Below are positions 24,494 through 37,000 of a DNA stretch of 49,490 nucleotides, in pieces. Within the stretch, counting starts at the first letter, position 1; each line of letters starts with the position of its first letter. Source of the stretch: Verrucomicrobiota bacterium (lineage in GTDB: Bacteria > Verrucomicrobiota > Verrucomicrobiia > Verrucomicrobiales > Verrucomicrobiaceae). The stretch spans positions 1-49,490 of the forward strand of contig JAFLEI010000044.1 in the NCBI GenBank assembly GCA_017301975.1, read 5' to 3'. The notes below the pieces were generated by a model. The model did no database searches. It was not told the DNA's origin and saw only the letters and a program-made list of their open reading frames with translations. A program made the translations under genes and the position numbers.

Positions 24494-25429
24494 ATGACCT
24501 GGCTCCTGCTCCTCCTCTGCCTCGCGCTCTCCTTCATGCTCTCCGGGCTGGAGAGCGCGGTGATGGCCGTGAGCCGTGTGCGCGTGCGCCATGCGGCGAC
24601 CGCAGGAGACCGCCGCGCCCGCGGCCTGCTGCCGCTGCTGGAAGACCGTGATGCCTTGATCGGCTGCATCACCGTGGCCAATCACCTGACCAATCTCGCC
24701 GCCTTCCTGCTCGTCGCATTCCCCATCATCCACCACGCGACTCTGTGGGGCTACGTGCTCGCCTTCACGCTGGCGCTGCCCGTTTTTCTCATCGGCCTGG
24801 AGGTCATGCCCAAGAAGCTCTTCCGCAGCTATCCCTTCCGCTCCATGCGCAGCGTCTCGCCGCTGGTGCATTTCGTCGGTCTGGCCCGCCCTTTGTTCCG
24901 CGTGGTGACGGGCAAAAAAGCGGCTGTTGCCGGCGAAATCCCCAGCGAGGCGCGTCAGACACGCGGACGCGATGATTTGAAGGCGCTGGCGCAGGAACTC
25001 GCCGCGCAGCATCAGCTTTCCCCCAATGCCACCCACCTCATCGAGCGCGTGCTCGACTACAAGAAGCTGCGCACGGCGGACATCATGCAGCCGCTGGCGC
25101 GCAGCATCGCCCTCGCCGCCGAGATCCCGCTCAGCACGGCCTTGATCGTGGCCCGCGAGCAAAACTGCGCGCTGCTTCCTGTGCTGGGGGACAACGGCAG
25201 CTTCATCGGCCTGCTGGACACCGCTGACCTCCCCGCCAGCATCCCGGCAGACCGCCTGGTGCGCCACCACATGCGCACGCTGGATGCCGTGCCCGGCAGC
25301 CTGTCCGCCCTGCACACCCTGCAGCGCATGCGCAAATCCGGACGCCGACTCGCCATCGTGGTGGATGAAAAGCAGCAGCCGCTGGGCCTCATCACGGAAG
25401 AAAGATTGCTGGAGCCGCTGATGCGCTGA
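24494..25429 (+). CDS. CNNM-type membrane protein with CBS pair, lacking the CorC_HlyC domain
   Basis: A 311-residue paralogue of the preceding gene. It keeps the DUF21 membrane region (LLLLLCLALSFMLSGLESAV, VLAFTLALPVFLIGLEVMPK) and a CBS pair (LRTADIMQPLARSIALAAEI; RRLAIVVDEKQQPLGLITEE). It stops where the CorC_HlyC domain would begin. Paired long and short CNNM genes suggest a heteromeric complex (inference). A 10-bp tandem repeat follows the stop codon. Confidence 0.87.
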   Translation: MTWLLLLLCLALSFMLSGLESAVMAVSRVRVRHAATAGDRRARGLLPLLEDRDALIGCITVANHLTNLAAFLLVAFPIIHHATLWGYVLAFTLALPVFLIGLEVMPKKLFRSYPFRSMRSVSPLVHFVGLARPLFRVVTGKKAAVAGEIPSEARQTRGRDDLKALAQELAAQHQLSPNATHLIERVLDYKKLRTADIMQPLARSIALAAEIPLSTALIVAREQNCALLPVLGDNGSFIGLLDTADLPASIPADRLVRHHMRTLDAVPGSLSALHTLQRMRKSGRRLAIVVDEKQQPLGLITEERLLEPLMR

Positions 25430-25444
25430 GGAGTGGGTGAAGAA

Positions 25445-25490
25445 GTTGACGATGGTTGACTGTGGTTGACGTTGGTTGACGTTGGTTGGG
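25445..25490 (+). repeat. Four and a half tandem 10-bp units (GTTGACNNTG)
   Basis: Units GTTGACGATG, GTTGACTGTG, GTTGACGTTG and GTTGACGTTG, then GTTGGG. They lie between the short CNNM gene and rdgB and end 35 bases before the rdgB ATG. Each unit carries a TTGAC, so the array could also affect promoter activity. That is speculation. Confidence 0.8.
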
Positions 25491-25525
25491 TCCAAGCCCA
25501 CGATTTCATTCGTCAATTCCACCTT

Positions 25526-26122
25526 ATGCCTCAGCTCGTCTTTGCCACGTCCAATGCCCACAAGACTGAAGAAGTCGCCGCCATTCTCGGAGAGGGCTGG
25601 CAGGTGGAAGATCTCCGCGCGCATCCCGGTGTGACGCTGGATGAAGAAACGGGGGACACCTTTGAGGCCAACGCGATCATCAAAGCCGTGAGCGGCAGCC
25701 GGGGCGTGCCGGGTCTGCTGGTTCTGGCGGATGATTCCGGCCTGGAGGTGGACGCGCTGGAAGGTGCGCCCGGCGTGCGCAGCGCCCGCTATGCGGGTGA
25801 GACCGCCAACGCCGCGGACAACCGCGCGAAGCTAAAGGCAGAACTGGGCAAACTGCCGCAGACCACGCCATTCACCGGACGCTTTCGCTGCTGCATGGTA
25901 TTGGCGCGCGATGGCGAGGTGCTGCACATCACCCATGGCAGCGTGGAAGGCTGCCTCCTCACCGAAGAAGTGGGCGCGGGTGGTTTTGGATATGATGCGC
26001 TTTTCATTCCCGACGGTTTCATGGAGACCTTTGGCGTTTTGCCTTCAGAGACCAAGAACGAGCTCAGCCATCGTGCCCGCGCGCTCGCGGCGATGAAGGA
26101 ACAACTAGCCTCTCTGGCCTGA
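25526..26122 (+). CDS. rdgB: dITP/XTP pyrophosphatase (RdgB/HAM1 family)
   Basis: Hydrolyses non-canonical purine nucleoside triphosphates (dITP, XTP) to monophosphates, keeping them out of DNA and RNA. The 198-residue protein opens with the signature QLVFATSNAHKTEEV (the S-N-x-x-K motif). It shows GDTFEANAIIKA, the ADDSGLEVDALEGAPGVRSA catalytic segment (written as ADDSGLEVDALEG and APGVRSARYAG), GAGGFGYDALFIPDG, and the closing FGVLPSETKNELSHRARAL. The ATG at 25526 is where the family begins. The lipoprotein gene that follows starts 4 bases after its stop, so the two are probably co-transcribed. Confidence 0.96.
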   Translation: MPQLVFATSNAHKTEEVAAILGEGWQVEDLRAHPGVTLDEETGDTFEANAIIKAVSGSRGVPGLLVLADDSGLEVDALEGAPGVRSARYAGETANAADNRAKLKAELGKLPQTTPFTGRFRCCMVLARDGEVLHITHGSVEGCLLTEEVGAGGFGYDALFIPDGFMETFGVLPSETKNELSHRARALAAMKEQLASLA

Positions 26123-26126
26123 GCTT

Positions 26127-26999
26127 ATGCGTCCGCTGATCTTCCTCCTCACCCTGGCACTGGCCGGTTGTGCAACGACGCCACCGCCTGCGCCACCCAA
26201 GGCTGAGCCGGAGCAGGCGCCTCTCGTCCCGCCCTACCCTTCAGCGGAAGAGGCGGCTGCACAGCCTCAGGCCAAGCCGCTCCCGGCAGCAAACTGGAGC
26301 GCGATCTCCGACTTCAAGGGCCAGCCGCTCTTTGGCGGCGCTTCGGTGATCGAATACAAAATCAGCCGCGACCATCATCCCTTCTCGCTGCAGATCGTGA
26401 TCTTCGACCCCCGGCAGTTCGAGCTCAAAGTGATCGACCAGACTGAAACCTGGTCTGGTGGCAGCCGCATCACCGAATGCATGCGCGGTGCCGCAGCCGT
26501 TGCGGGAGTAAACGGCGGCTTCTTCACGCCTGACTTCAAACCCATGGGCCTCATGATTGCCGGCGGCAAGCGCATGGGCGCCTGGCAGACGGGCCCGCTG
26601 CTCACGGGAGCAGTGGTGGTCTCTTCGCAGCCCCAACTGCTCTGGAATGCGGAAGTCCATGCCGAAGGTGCCAGCGAACTCGTGCAGGCCGGCCCGCGTC
26701 TGGTGGACGACGGCAAAGCCGTGGCCGGACTCGACTCCAAGAAGCGCAGCACCCGCACCTTCATCGCCAATGACGGCGGCAACCAGTGGCTCCTTGGCCT
26801 CGCCCACGACATCACCTTGAGTGAACTCGCCGATCTGCTCACCACCCCGGGCGTCATGCCCGCATTCACGGTGAACCGTGCGCTCAATCTCGATGGCGGC
26901 CATTCCTCCGCCATCTACTTCCGCACGAACGACGGTCGTGAACACGTCCATCCCGGCTGGAGCACGGTGCGGAATTATCTGGGCATCGTGCCGAGGTGA
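26127..26999 (+). CDS. Phosphodiester glycosidase family lipoprotein (NAGPA domain)
   Basis: A 290-residue protein. The lipoprotein signal peptide ends in the lipobox LALAGC (Cys14). A Pro/Ala/Glu-rich linker of about 40 residues follows, then the phosphodiester glycosidase (NAGPA-like) domain. Its marks are VAGVNGGFFTPDFKPMGLMI, the VQAGPRLV segment, TRTFIANDGGNQWLLGL and ALNLDGGHSSAIYF. Family members remove sugar-phosphodiester caps or act on envelope polysaccharides; the substrate here is unknown. It should be anchored in a membrane facing the periplasm. It follows rdgB by 4 bases. Confidence 0.9.
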   Translation: MRPLIFLLTLALAGCATTPPPAPPKAEPEQAPLVPPYPSAEEAAAQPQAKPLPAANWSAISDFKGQPLFGGASVIEYKISRDHHPFSLQIVIFDPRQFELKVIDQTETWSGGSRITECMRGAAAVAGVNGGFFTPDFKPMGLMIAGGKRMGAWQTGPLLTGAVVVSSQPQLLWNAEVHAEGASELVQAGPRLVDDGKAVAGLDSKKRSTRTFIANDGGNQWLLGLAHDITLSELADLLTTPGVMPAFTVNRALNLDGGHSSAIYFRTNDGREHVHPGWSTVRNYLGIVPR

Positions 27000-27017
27000 G
27001 GCTCACGCAAGGCCAAC

Positions 27018-27233
27018 TCAGCACAAGCCTATCCGCTGCCGCAGTTCCTCGCATTCGCGCAGGGTCTTTTCGATGGCGGCGCGTTTCTCGCCGGTCTTTT
27101 TTTGGATGCGGCCGAGGAATTCCACCGTTTTGCCTGTTTCATACTTCATATCGTCACCCATGAGCAAAGCCCAAGCCTGTTTGAGCTTGCCCTTGAGGAT
27201 GTTCCAGTCGCCTTGGATTAGGATAGTGTTCAT
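27018..27233 (-). CDS. CsbD-like small stress protein
   Basis: A 71-residue protein of the CsbD type: GDWNILKGKLKQAWALLMGD, then TVEFLGRIQKKTGEKRAAIE. This is the helix-turn pattern of the family (W-N-x-x-K-G-K-x-K-Q and L-x-G-x-I-Q-x-K-T-G). CsbD proteins are induced by general stress in Bacillus and are abundant under stress in many bacteria; their molecular role is unknown. The ATG at 27233 is the family start, and 15 more residues lie upstream in frame. It is convergent with the lipoprotein gene and lies downstream of the rpoC terminator. Confidence 0.85.
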   Translation of the reverse strand: MNTILIQGDWNILKGKLKQAWALLMGDDMKYETGKTVEFLGRIQKKTGEKRAAIEKTLRECEELRQRIGLC

Positions 27234-27402
27234 CGACGTTTCGGGTTTGGGGATTGGCTGGAAAGCTTGTGCCGCCAATGGCGGACATTCGGGCTCCCAA
27301 CATTCATTCGGCTACCCCCGCACCTGCGGTCCCCTGAGGAACCCATCGGGGGGACTCTGTCAGAGTTCTGGGATCACCGCACTCGCGCTCCAGCTCCGGT
27401 AC

Positions 27403-27440
27403 ACAAAACCGCCTCCGACGGTTTGCACCGAAGGAGGCGG
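27403..27440 (-). terminator. rpoC: Rho-independent terminator of the rpoBC operon
   Basis: On the minus strand CCGCCTCC pairs with GGAGGCGG, with an inner CGG/CCG stem, followed by TTTTGTGT. It lies 25 bases after the rpoC stop codon and is the only strong terminator in the operon. Confidence 0.9.
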
Positions 27441-27464
27441 GTGAGGTTTGAACTGACGGCGGGC

Positions 27465-30400
27465 TTAGGCCGCGTCTTCGTCCGCGACGGTCGGCAGCGC
27501 GGGGCGCTCGGTTTCGTGGAGTTCGAAGTTGCGGTTGCTGATGAAGCCGGTGCCGGCAGGGATGAGGTGACCCATGATGACGTTTTCCTTGAAGCCGCGC
27601 AGGAAGTCGGACTTGGCAAGGGTGGCGGCTTCGGTGAGCACACGGGTGGTGTCTTGGAAGGAAGCAGCCGAGATGAAGGACTCGGTTTCGATGGAAGCCT
27701 TGGTGATGCCGAGGAGGACGGGCTCTGCTTCTGCAGGCTTGCCGCCTTCTTCGGAAACACGGTTGTTTTCCTTCTCGAACTCGCCGCGATCGATCTGGTC
27801 GCCCCAGAGGAACTCGGTGTCGCCGGTGTCGGTGACCTTCACCTTGCGCAGCATCTGACGGATGATGATCTCAACGTGCTTGTCATTGATTTCCACACCC
27901 TGGGCGCGGTACACTTCCTGCACTTCGTTGACCAAGTGCTCGCGGAGAGCCTGTGGGCCAAGAATTTCGAGGAGGTCATGCGGAACGACTGGACCGTCGG
28001 TGATCTGGTCGCCTTTGCTGACGTGGTCGCCGTTGAACAGCAAGATGTGCTTGCTGCGGGGGATGAGATGTTCCTCCTGCTGGCCGGTCTTGTTGTCGGT
28101 GACGATCACGCGGCGCTTGCCACGGACGAGGCCGCCGATTTCCACGGTGCCGTCAATACGGGCGATTTCGCAGGCGTCCTTCGGCTTGCGGGCTTCGAAG
28201 AGTTCGGCCACACGGGGAAGACCACCGGTGATGTCCTTCGTCTTCGATGCCTTACGCGGCGTCTTGGCGATGGTGGTACCGGCTTCGACCTTGTCGTTGT
28301 TCTTCACGCTCAAGTGAGCGCCGGCTGGAATGGTGTAGCTGGCGAGAACTTCGTGCGTCTTCGGATTCACGACGACGACCTGCGGATGGAGGTCTTCCTT
28401 GTGCTCGATGACGACGGTTTCCTCGTTGCCGGTGGACTCGTTCTTCTCCTTGGTGATGGTGATGCCGGAGATCATGTCGCGGAACTCCAGCTTACCAGCC
28501 TTCTCGGTGATAATCGGCACGTTATACGGATCCCAGGTGACGACCTGCTGGCCCTTCTTGACCTTGCCACCGTCTTCCACGGAGATAACGGCACCCGTGA
28601 CCAGCTTGTGGCTTTCGAGTTCGCGACCGTCGTCGTCGTGGATGGAGAGGATGCCGTTCTTGGTGAGGGCGATCCATGTTCCTTCGATCGTGGTCACCGC
28701 ACGCATGTCGGTGTACTTCACGATACCGGCATTCTTGACGTTGATGAAGGGCTGCTTGAAGGAGCTGGTGGCGGCACCACCCACGTGGAAGGTACGCATG
28801 GTGAGCTGCGTTCCGGGTTCGCCGATGGACTGCGCGGCAACGATGCCGACGGCTTCACCGATCTTCGCCATGCGGTGCGTGGCGAGGTGGAGGCCGTAGC
28901 ACTTCGAGCAGCAGCCGCGCTTGCTTTCGCAAGTGAGCACGGAGCGGATCTTGAGCTTCTCAACACCGATCTTGGCGAGGTGCGCGGCTTCCTTCTCAGA
29001 AGCGAGCTGACCGGCCTTGATGATGACGCTCTTGTCCACTGGATCGTGGATCGTTTCGCACGAGACACGGCCATAGACGCGGGTCTTGAGATCGACGATT
29101 TCTTCATCACCCTGATAGATGGAGGAAAGCGTGATGCCATTGACAGTGCCGCAATCTTCCTCGGTGACGATGACGTCCTGGGACACATCGACGAGCTTAC
29201 GAGTCATGTAACCGGAGTCAGCGGTCTTCAGAGCGGTATCGGCAAGGCCCTTACGAGCACCGTGAGTGGAGATGAAGTATTCGAGCACGCTCAGACCTTC
29301 ACGGAAGTTCGAGGTGATCGGACGTTCGATAATTTCACCGGAAGGCTTGGCCATCAGACCGCGCATGCCGGCAAGCTGCTTGATCTGCGTACGGTTGCCT
29401 CGGGCGCCCGAGTTCACCATGACGTAGAGCGGGTTGTGGTGCTTCTTGCCCTCGTTGTATTCCAGGGTGCGGAAGAGCTCGTCAGCGACGATTTCACCCA
29501 CCTGCGTCCAGATGTCGATGATCTTCTGATAGCGCTCACCGTTGGTGATAATACCACGGCGATACTGCTTCTCGATTTCCTCGATCTGCTTGTAGGCGTT
29601 TTCAAGTCCGCCGGCCTTCGCCTGAGGGATGACCATGTCGGTGATACCGATGGAGCAACCGGAGCGGGTGGCTTCGCGGAAGCCGAGCTGCTTGAGACGG
29701 TCAAGCGCATGAACGGTTTCCTTCTGGCCAAAGGTCTGGAAACAGCGCCAGATGATGTCTGAAATCTGCTTCTTGCCGACGGTGGTGTTGATGAAGCCGA
29801 GGCCATCAGGCCAGGTTTCATTGAAGATGACACGACCGGCGGTGGTTTCGATCACAGCCTTGGAAGCGTCGCCATAGGGGCGCTTTGGTCCGCCGTGGTT
29901 GTAGTCAGGATTGCGGAAGCGCACCTTGTCATTCACGGTCAGGCCGCCTTCAGAAATGGCGAACTCGACTTCGGAGGCGTCGTTGAAGATGGGGACGCGG
30001 CCTTCCACATCGCCCTTCTTGCCCTTGCCGTCCTGGTTCGGGAACTCACGCAGGTAGGTGAGGAAGTAGCAGCCCAGAGGAATGTCCTGGGAGGGGTTCA
30101 TCACCGGCTTGCCGCTGGCAGGGCTGAACAGGTTGTTCGGCGCAAGCATGAGCAGGCGGGCCTCCATCTGAGCTTCGATGGAAAGCGGGACGTGCACGGC
30201 CATCTGGTCACCGTCGAAGTCGGCGTTGTAGGCCGTACAAACGAGGGGATGCACGCGGATGGCCTCACCTTCGATGAGCTTCGGCTCGAAGGCCTGGATC
30301 GAAAGACGATGGAGAGTCGGAGCACGGTTGAGGAGGACGGGGTGACCCTTGGTCACTTCGTCAAGGATGTCCCACACTTCGGGTGTGCGGCGTTCGATCA

Positions 30401-31610
30401 TCTTCTTCGCGGAGCGCACGGTGTGCACCAGGCCCATCTCCTTGAGACGGCGGATGATGAAGGGTTCGAACAGCACGAGGGCCATCTTCTTCGGCAGACC
30501 GCACTGGTTGAGCAGGAGGTCAGGACCGATAACGATGACGGAACGGCCGGAGTAATCGACGCGCTTGCCGAGAAGGTTCTGACGGAAGCGGCCGGACTTG
30601 CCCTTGAGCATGTCGGACATGGACTTCAGCGGGCGGTTGCCAGCGCCGGTCACCGGACGGCCATGGCGGCCGTTGTCGAACAGGGCGTCCACAGCTTCCT
30701 GCAGCATGCGCTTTTCGTTGCGGATGATGACATCCGGCGTGCGGAGCTGAAGGAGGTTCTTGAGACGGTTGTTGCGGTTGATGACGCGACGATAGAGATC
30801 GTTCAAGTCGGAGGTCGCAAAGCGGCCGCCTTCGAGAGGAACGAGAGGGCGAAGGTCCGGCGGGATGACTGGAAGCACTTCCAGGATCATCCACTCAGGA
30901 CGGCTGTGGCTTTCGGCAAAGCCCTGGCAGAGCTTGAGGCGCTTGGCGAGCTTCTTGCGGATCTGCTTGGAGCGCGTCTTGGTCATCGCCTCTTCGAGTT
31001 CCTTGGTCACTTCAGCCAGATTGAGCTGGGCGAAGATGTCACGGATGGCCTGAGCACCCATGCCGACGCGGAAGGCGTCTGCACCGTACTGCTCTTCGGC
31101 TTCGCGAAGGTCGACTTCGGTCAGGAGCTGGCCGCGCTGAAGCGGGGTGCTGCCCGGATCAATGACCATGTAGTCTTCATAGTAGATCACGCGCTCCAGC
31201 GAACGGGCGGTCATGTCGAGCATGAGGCCGATGCGGGAAGGCATGCACTTGTAGAACCAGATGTGCGTCACCGGCACGGCGAGCTCGATGTGTCCCATGC
31301 GCTCGCGACGAACGCGGGAGAGGGTCACTTCGACACCGCAACGGTCACAAACGACACCCTTGTGCTTGATGCGCTTGTACTTGCCGCAGGCGCACTCCCA
31401 GTCACGGGTGGGTCCGAAGATACGTTCGCAGAACAAGCCGCCTTTTTCGGGCTTGAAGGTGCGGTAGTTGATGGTTTCAGGATTCTTAACTTCGCCCGAG
31501 GACCAGGAGCGGGTACGGTCCGCGGAGGCGATGCAGATCGACACATAGTCGAACTCCTCGCCGTGTTGTGGTTCCCCGAAGATTTCTTTCAAGCTCGCGT
31601 CAGCATTCAT
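27465..31610 (-). CDS. rpoC: DNA-directed RNA polymerase subunit beta'
   Basis: The 1381-residue catalytic subunit. The N-terminal zinc site is present (ECACGKYKRIKHKGVVCDRC). The active-site loop binding Mg2+ is intact as YNADFDGDQMAVH at about residues 461-473. The second zinc site (SVLTCESKRGCCSKCYGLHL) and the trigger-loop neighbourhood are complete. The length and domain order are normal for a bacterial beta' without large lineage insertions. It is the last gene of the operon. It begins 53 bases after rpoB and is closed by the terminator at 27403-27440. The usual downstream pair rpsL-rpsG is absent here. Confidence 0.99.
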   Translation of the reverse strand: MNADASLKEIFGEPQHGEEFDYVSICIASADRTRSWSSGEVKNPETINYRTFKPEKGGLFCERIFGPTRDWECACGKYKRIKHKGVVCDRCGVEVTLSRVRRERMGHIELAVPVTHIWFYKCMPSRIGLMLDMTARSLERVIYYEDYMVIDPGSTPLQRGQLLTEVDLREAEEQYGADAFRVGMGAQAIRDIFAQLNLAEVTKELEEAMTKTRSKQIRKKLAKRLKLCQGFAESHSRPEWMILEVLPVIPPDLRPLVPLEGGRFATSDLNDLYRRVINRNNRLKNLLQLRTPDVIIRNEKRMLQEAVDALFDNGRHGRPVTGAGNRPLKSMSDMLKGKSGRFRQNLLGKRVDYSGRSVIVIGPDLLLNQCGLPKKMALVLFEPFIIRRLKEMGLVHTVRSAKKMIERRTPEVWDILDEVTKGHPVLLNRAPTLHRLSIQAFEPKLIEGEAIRVHPLVCTAYNADFDGDQMAVHVPLSIEAQMEARLLMLAPNNLFSPASGKPVMNPSQDIPLGCYFLTYLREFPNQDGKGKKGDVEGRVPIFNDASEVEFAISEGGLTVNDKVRFRNPDYNHGGPKRPYGDASKAVIETTAGRVIFNETWPDGLGFINTTVGKKQISDIIWRCFQTFGQKETVHALDRLKQLGFREATRSGCSIGITDMVIPQAKAGGLENAYKQIEEIEKQYRRGIITNGERYQKIIDIWTQVGEIVADELFRTLEYNEGKKHHNPLYVMVNSGARGNRTQIKQLAGMRGLMAKPSGEIIERPITSNFREGLSVLEYFISTHGARKGLADTALKTADSGYMTRKLVDVSQDVIVTEEDCGTVNGITLSSIYQGDEEIVDLKTRVYGRVSCETIHDPVDKSVIIKAGQLASEKEAAHLAKIGVEKLKIRSVLTCESKRGCCSKCYGLHLATHRMAKIGEAVGIVAAQSIGEPGTQLTMRTFHVGGAATSSFKQPFINVKNAGIVKYTDMRAVTTIEGTWIALTKNGILSIHDDDGRELESHKLVTGAVISVEDGGKVKKGQQVVTWDPYNVPIITEKAGKLEFRDMISGITITKEKNESTGNEETVVIEHKEDLHPQVVVVNPKTHEVLASYTIPAGAHLSVKNNDKVEAGTTIAKTPRKASKTKDITGGLPRVAELFEARKPKDACEIARIDGTVEIGGLVRGKRRVIVTDNKTGQQEEHLIPRSKHILLFNGDHVSKGDQITDGPVVPHDLLEILGPQALREHLVNEVQEVYRAQGVEINDKHVEIIIRQMLRKVKVTDTGDTEFLWGDQIDRGEFEKENNRVSEEGGKPAEAEPVLLGITKASIETESFISAASFQDTTRVLTEAATLAKSDFLRGFKENVIMGHLIPAGTGFISNRNFELHETERPALPTVADEDAA

Positions 31611-31663
31611 GATGTGTGGAGATGGGTGGCAGGTTTTTGCGCTGGGTTTCTGGGGAAGACGGA

Positions 31664-35524
<3,861 letters not shown>

Positions 35525-35901
35525 AAGGCAGTGATGAGGCGGTTAGGGGGCGATGGGCGGTGGCACGGGATGCGGAAGGGGAGTTCCGCGAAGCAACAAA
35601 AGAACAATGTCAGGCGGCCAGCCCGGCATTGTTGACGATTGTCGCGAAAACGAAGCAGCCGGAACCCTGGGGTGAGCCGGGATTCAGGCCATGAAAATTG
35701 TCAGAAGCATGCGGCAATTCGCGTGGTGTCCCGGAACCGTAGCACTGGCTGCGGAGGTTCAGGCGGGGATCACGGGCGGTTGCGGGCATGCGATGGAACG
35801 AAACGAACGGAGGATTGAGACTGACACTAACTGAAGGCTCCTGACCGCGCGGCGCTGCGGATGATGGCAGACGCCACGCGGAAAAGAGCAGGAACGTGAG
35901 A
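35525..35901 (-). other. 377-base gap between rplL and rpoB, no gene found
   Basis: No open frame here looks real; frames that enter it are read-through from rplL. Read on the minus strand it contains a few short inverted pieces and no terminator with a T tract. In other bacteria this interval often holds an attenuator or an RNase III site that tunes rpoBC relative to rplJL. The position fits, but no such element can be identified by eye. Confidence 0.5.
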
Positions 35902-36279
35902 CTACTTGATCGTGATCTTGGCGCCAGCGGCTTCCAATTTCTTCTTGATCTCTTCGGCTTCTTCCTTTTTGCAGCCTTCCTTGAGGGTCTGCGGAGCGCT
36001 TTCGACAAGCTTCTTCGCTTCTGCAAGGCCAAGGCCGGGAACAACGCCACGGACTTCTTTGATGACGCCGATTTTGTTGGTGCCAGCTTCGGCAAGGATG
36101 ACGTCGAACTCGGTCTTCTCTTCCACAGCGGCTGCAGCAACAGCACCACCACCACCAGCGGCGGCAGCAGGAGCAGCGGCGCTAACGCCCCACTTCTCTT
36201 CGAGGGATTTCACGAGTTCAGCAACTTGCAGGACGGTCAAGCCACTCAGTTCTTCAACGATTTTATTCAGGTCAGCCAT
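35902..36279 (-). CDS. rplL: 50S ribosomal protein L7/L12
   Basis: The acidic stalk protein that recruits translation factors to the ribosome. The 125-residue protein has an N-terminal dimerisation part (IVEELSGLTVLQVAELVKSL), an Ala/Gly-rich hinge (about residues 34-50) and the conserved C-domain with KIGVIKEVRGVVPGLGLAEA and KKLVESAPQTLKEG. The Ala/Gly hinge is somewhat long. It is co-transcribed with rplJ after a 129-base spacer holding two palindromes. Confidence 0.97.
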   Translation of the reverse strand: MADLNKIVEELSGLTVLQVAELVKSLEEKWGVSAAAPAAAAGGGGAVAAAAVEEKTEFDVILAEAGTNKIGVIKEVRGVVPGLGLAEAKKLVESAPQTLKEGCKKEEAEEIKKKLEAAGAKITIK

Positions 36280-36304
36280 AGTATTTTGTCGGTATCGCCG
36301 CGTT

Positions 36305-36343
36305 CCGCAGCTGCGGATAAATTAAGAGCAAAAGCTTTTGCTC
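36305..36343 (-). promoter_or_regulatory. Two adjacent palindromes between rplJ and rplL
   Basis: CCGCAGCTGCGG at 36305-36316 and the perfect 18-base palindrome GAGCAAAAGCTTTTGCTC at 36326-36343 lie just upstream of the rplL start. They could form RNA hairpins affecting processing or the level of L12, which cells need in several copies per L10. This is inference from position and symmetry only. Confidence 0.4.
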
Positions 36344-36408
36344 CGGCGAGGAACCATTGGGTGTTGGGGTATTCAGGCCGTGTGACGGGCCATCTAATCA
36401 AATGGGGT

Positions 36409-36981
36409 TTACGCAGCGGGTTGTTCCGCAGGAGCGGCTTCAGCAGCAGCCGGGGCGGCTTCTTCAGCAGCAGGAGCGGGGGCAGCTTCTTCGGCGGGGC
36501 CACCGTCTTTGTCGGCCTTGGCCTTGAGCACGCGGGCAAGGGCGGAAGCCGGAGCCTGGAGCATGCCGAGGAGCTGGGAGAGCAGCACTTCGCGGGAAGG
36601 CAGATCGGCCAGAACCTTGATGGCGGCGGTGTCCAGCAGGTTGCCGTCGAGCACGCCGACTTTCATCACCGGCTTTTCGAATTCGGCGTGGAAGTTCTTG
36701 AGGATCTTGGCTGCGCCGAAAACGTCCTTGGCACCCGTCACGAAGGCGCTCTGGCCGGTGAGGTGGTCGCCAAGTTCACCCGGATAGCCGGCCTTTTCAG
36801 CGGCCTTCTTCACCAGGTTGTTTTTGAAGACGTGAATTTCCGCTCCTACGGCGCTGAGGCGCTTGCGAAGTTCAGCGAATTTGTCGACCTTGAGGCCGGT
36901 GTAATCGACGACGAACAGGAACGGGGAGGCATTGACCCGTTGCAGCAGGTCATCGATGAGCAGTGTTTTGAGTGCTTTCAT
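36409..36981 (-). CDS. rplJ: 50S ribosomal protein L10 with Ala/Pro/Glu-rich tail
   Basis: Base of the ribosomal stalk, carrying L12 dimers. The 190-residue protein has the L10 core (FVVDYTGLKVDKFAELRKRL, VFKNNLVKKAAEKAGY, the GQSAFVTGAKDVFGAAKIL stretch) and the long L12-binding helix (LLSQLLGMLQAPASALARVL). The last 30 or so residues form an unusual low-complexity tail of Ala, Pro and Glu (EEAAPAPAAEEAAPAAAEAA). The start at 36981 leaves only 19 bases after rplA, so the usual L10-binding leader is not in the normal place. Confidence 0.97.
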   Translation of the reverse strand: MKALKTLLIDDLLQRVNASPFLFVVDYTGLKVDKFAELRKRLSAVGAEIHVFKNNLVKKAAEKAGYPGELGDHLTGQSAFVTGAKDVFGAAKILKNFHAEFEKPVMKVGVLDGNLLDTAAIKVLADLPSREVLLSQLLGMLQAPASALARVLKAKADKDGGPAEEAAPAPAAEEAAPAAAEAAPAEQPAA

Positions 36982-37000
36982 GTAGCTGTGCTGCGAGGGA

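Noticed and set aside
23522..25624. 700-codon frame antisense to the CNNM genes
   Set aside because: It spans two well-supported genes and their spacer and has a Gln/His/Arg-rich shadow composition.
36982..37000. L10 autoregulatory leader before rplJ
   Set aside because: Only 19 bases separate rplA and rplJ, too short for the known kink-turn leader.
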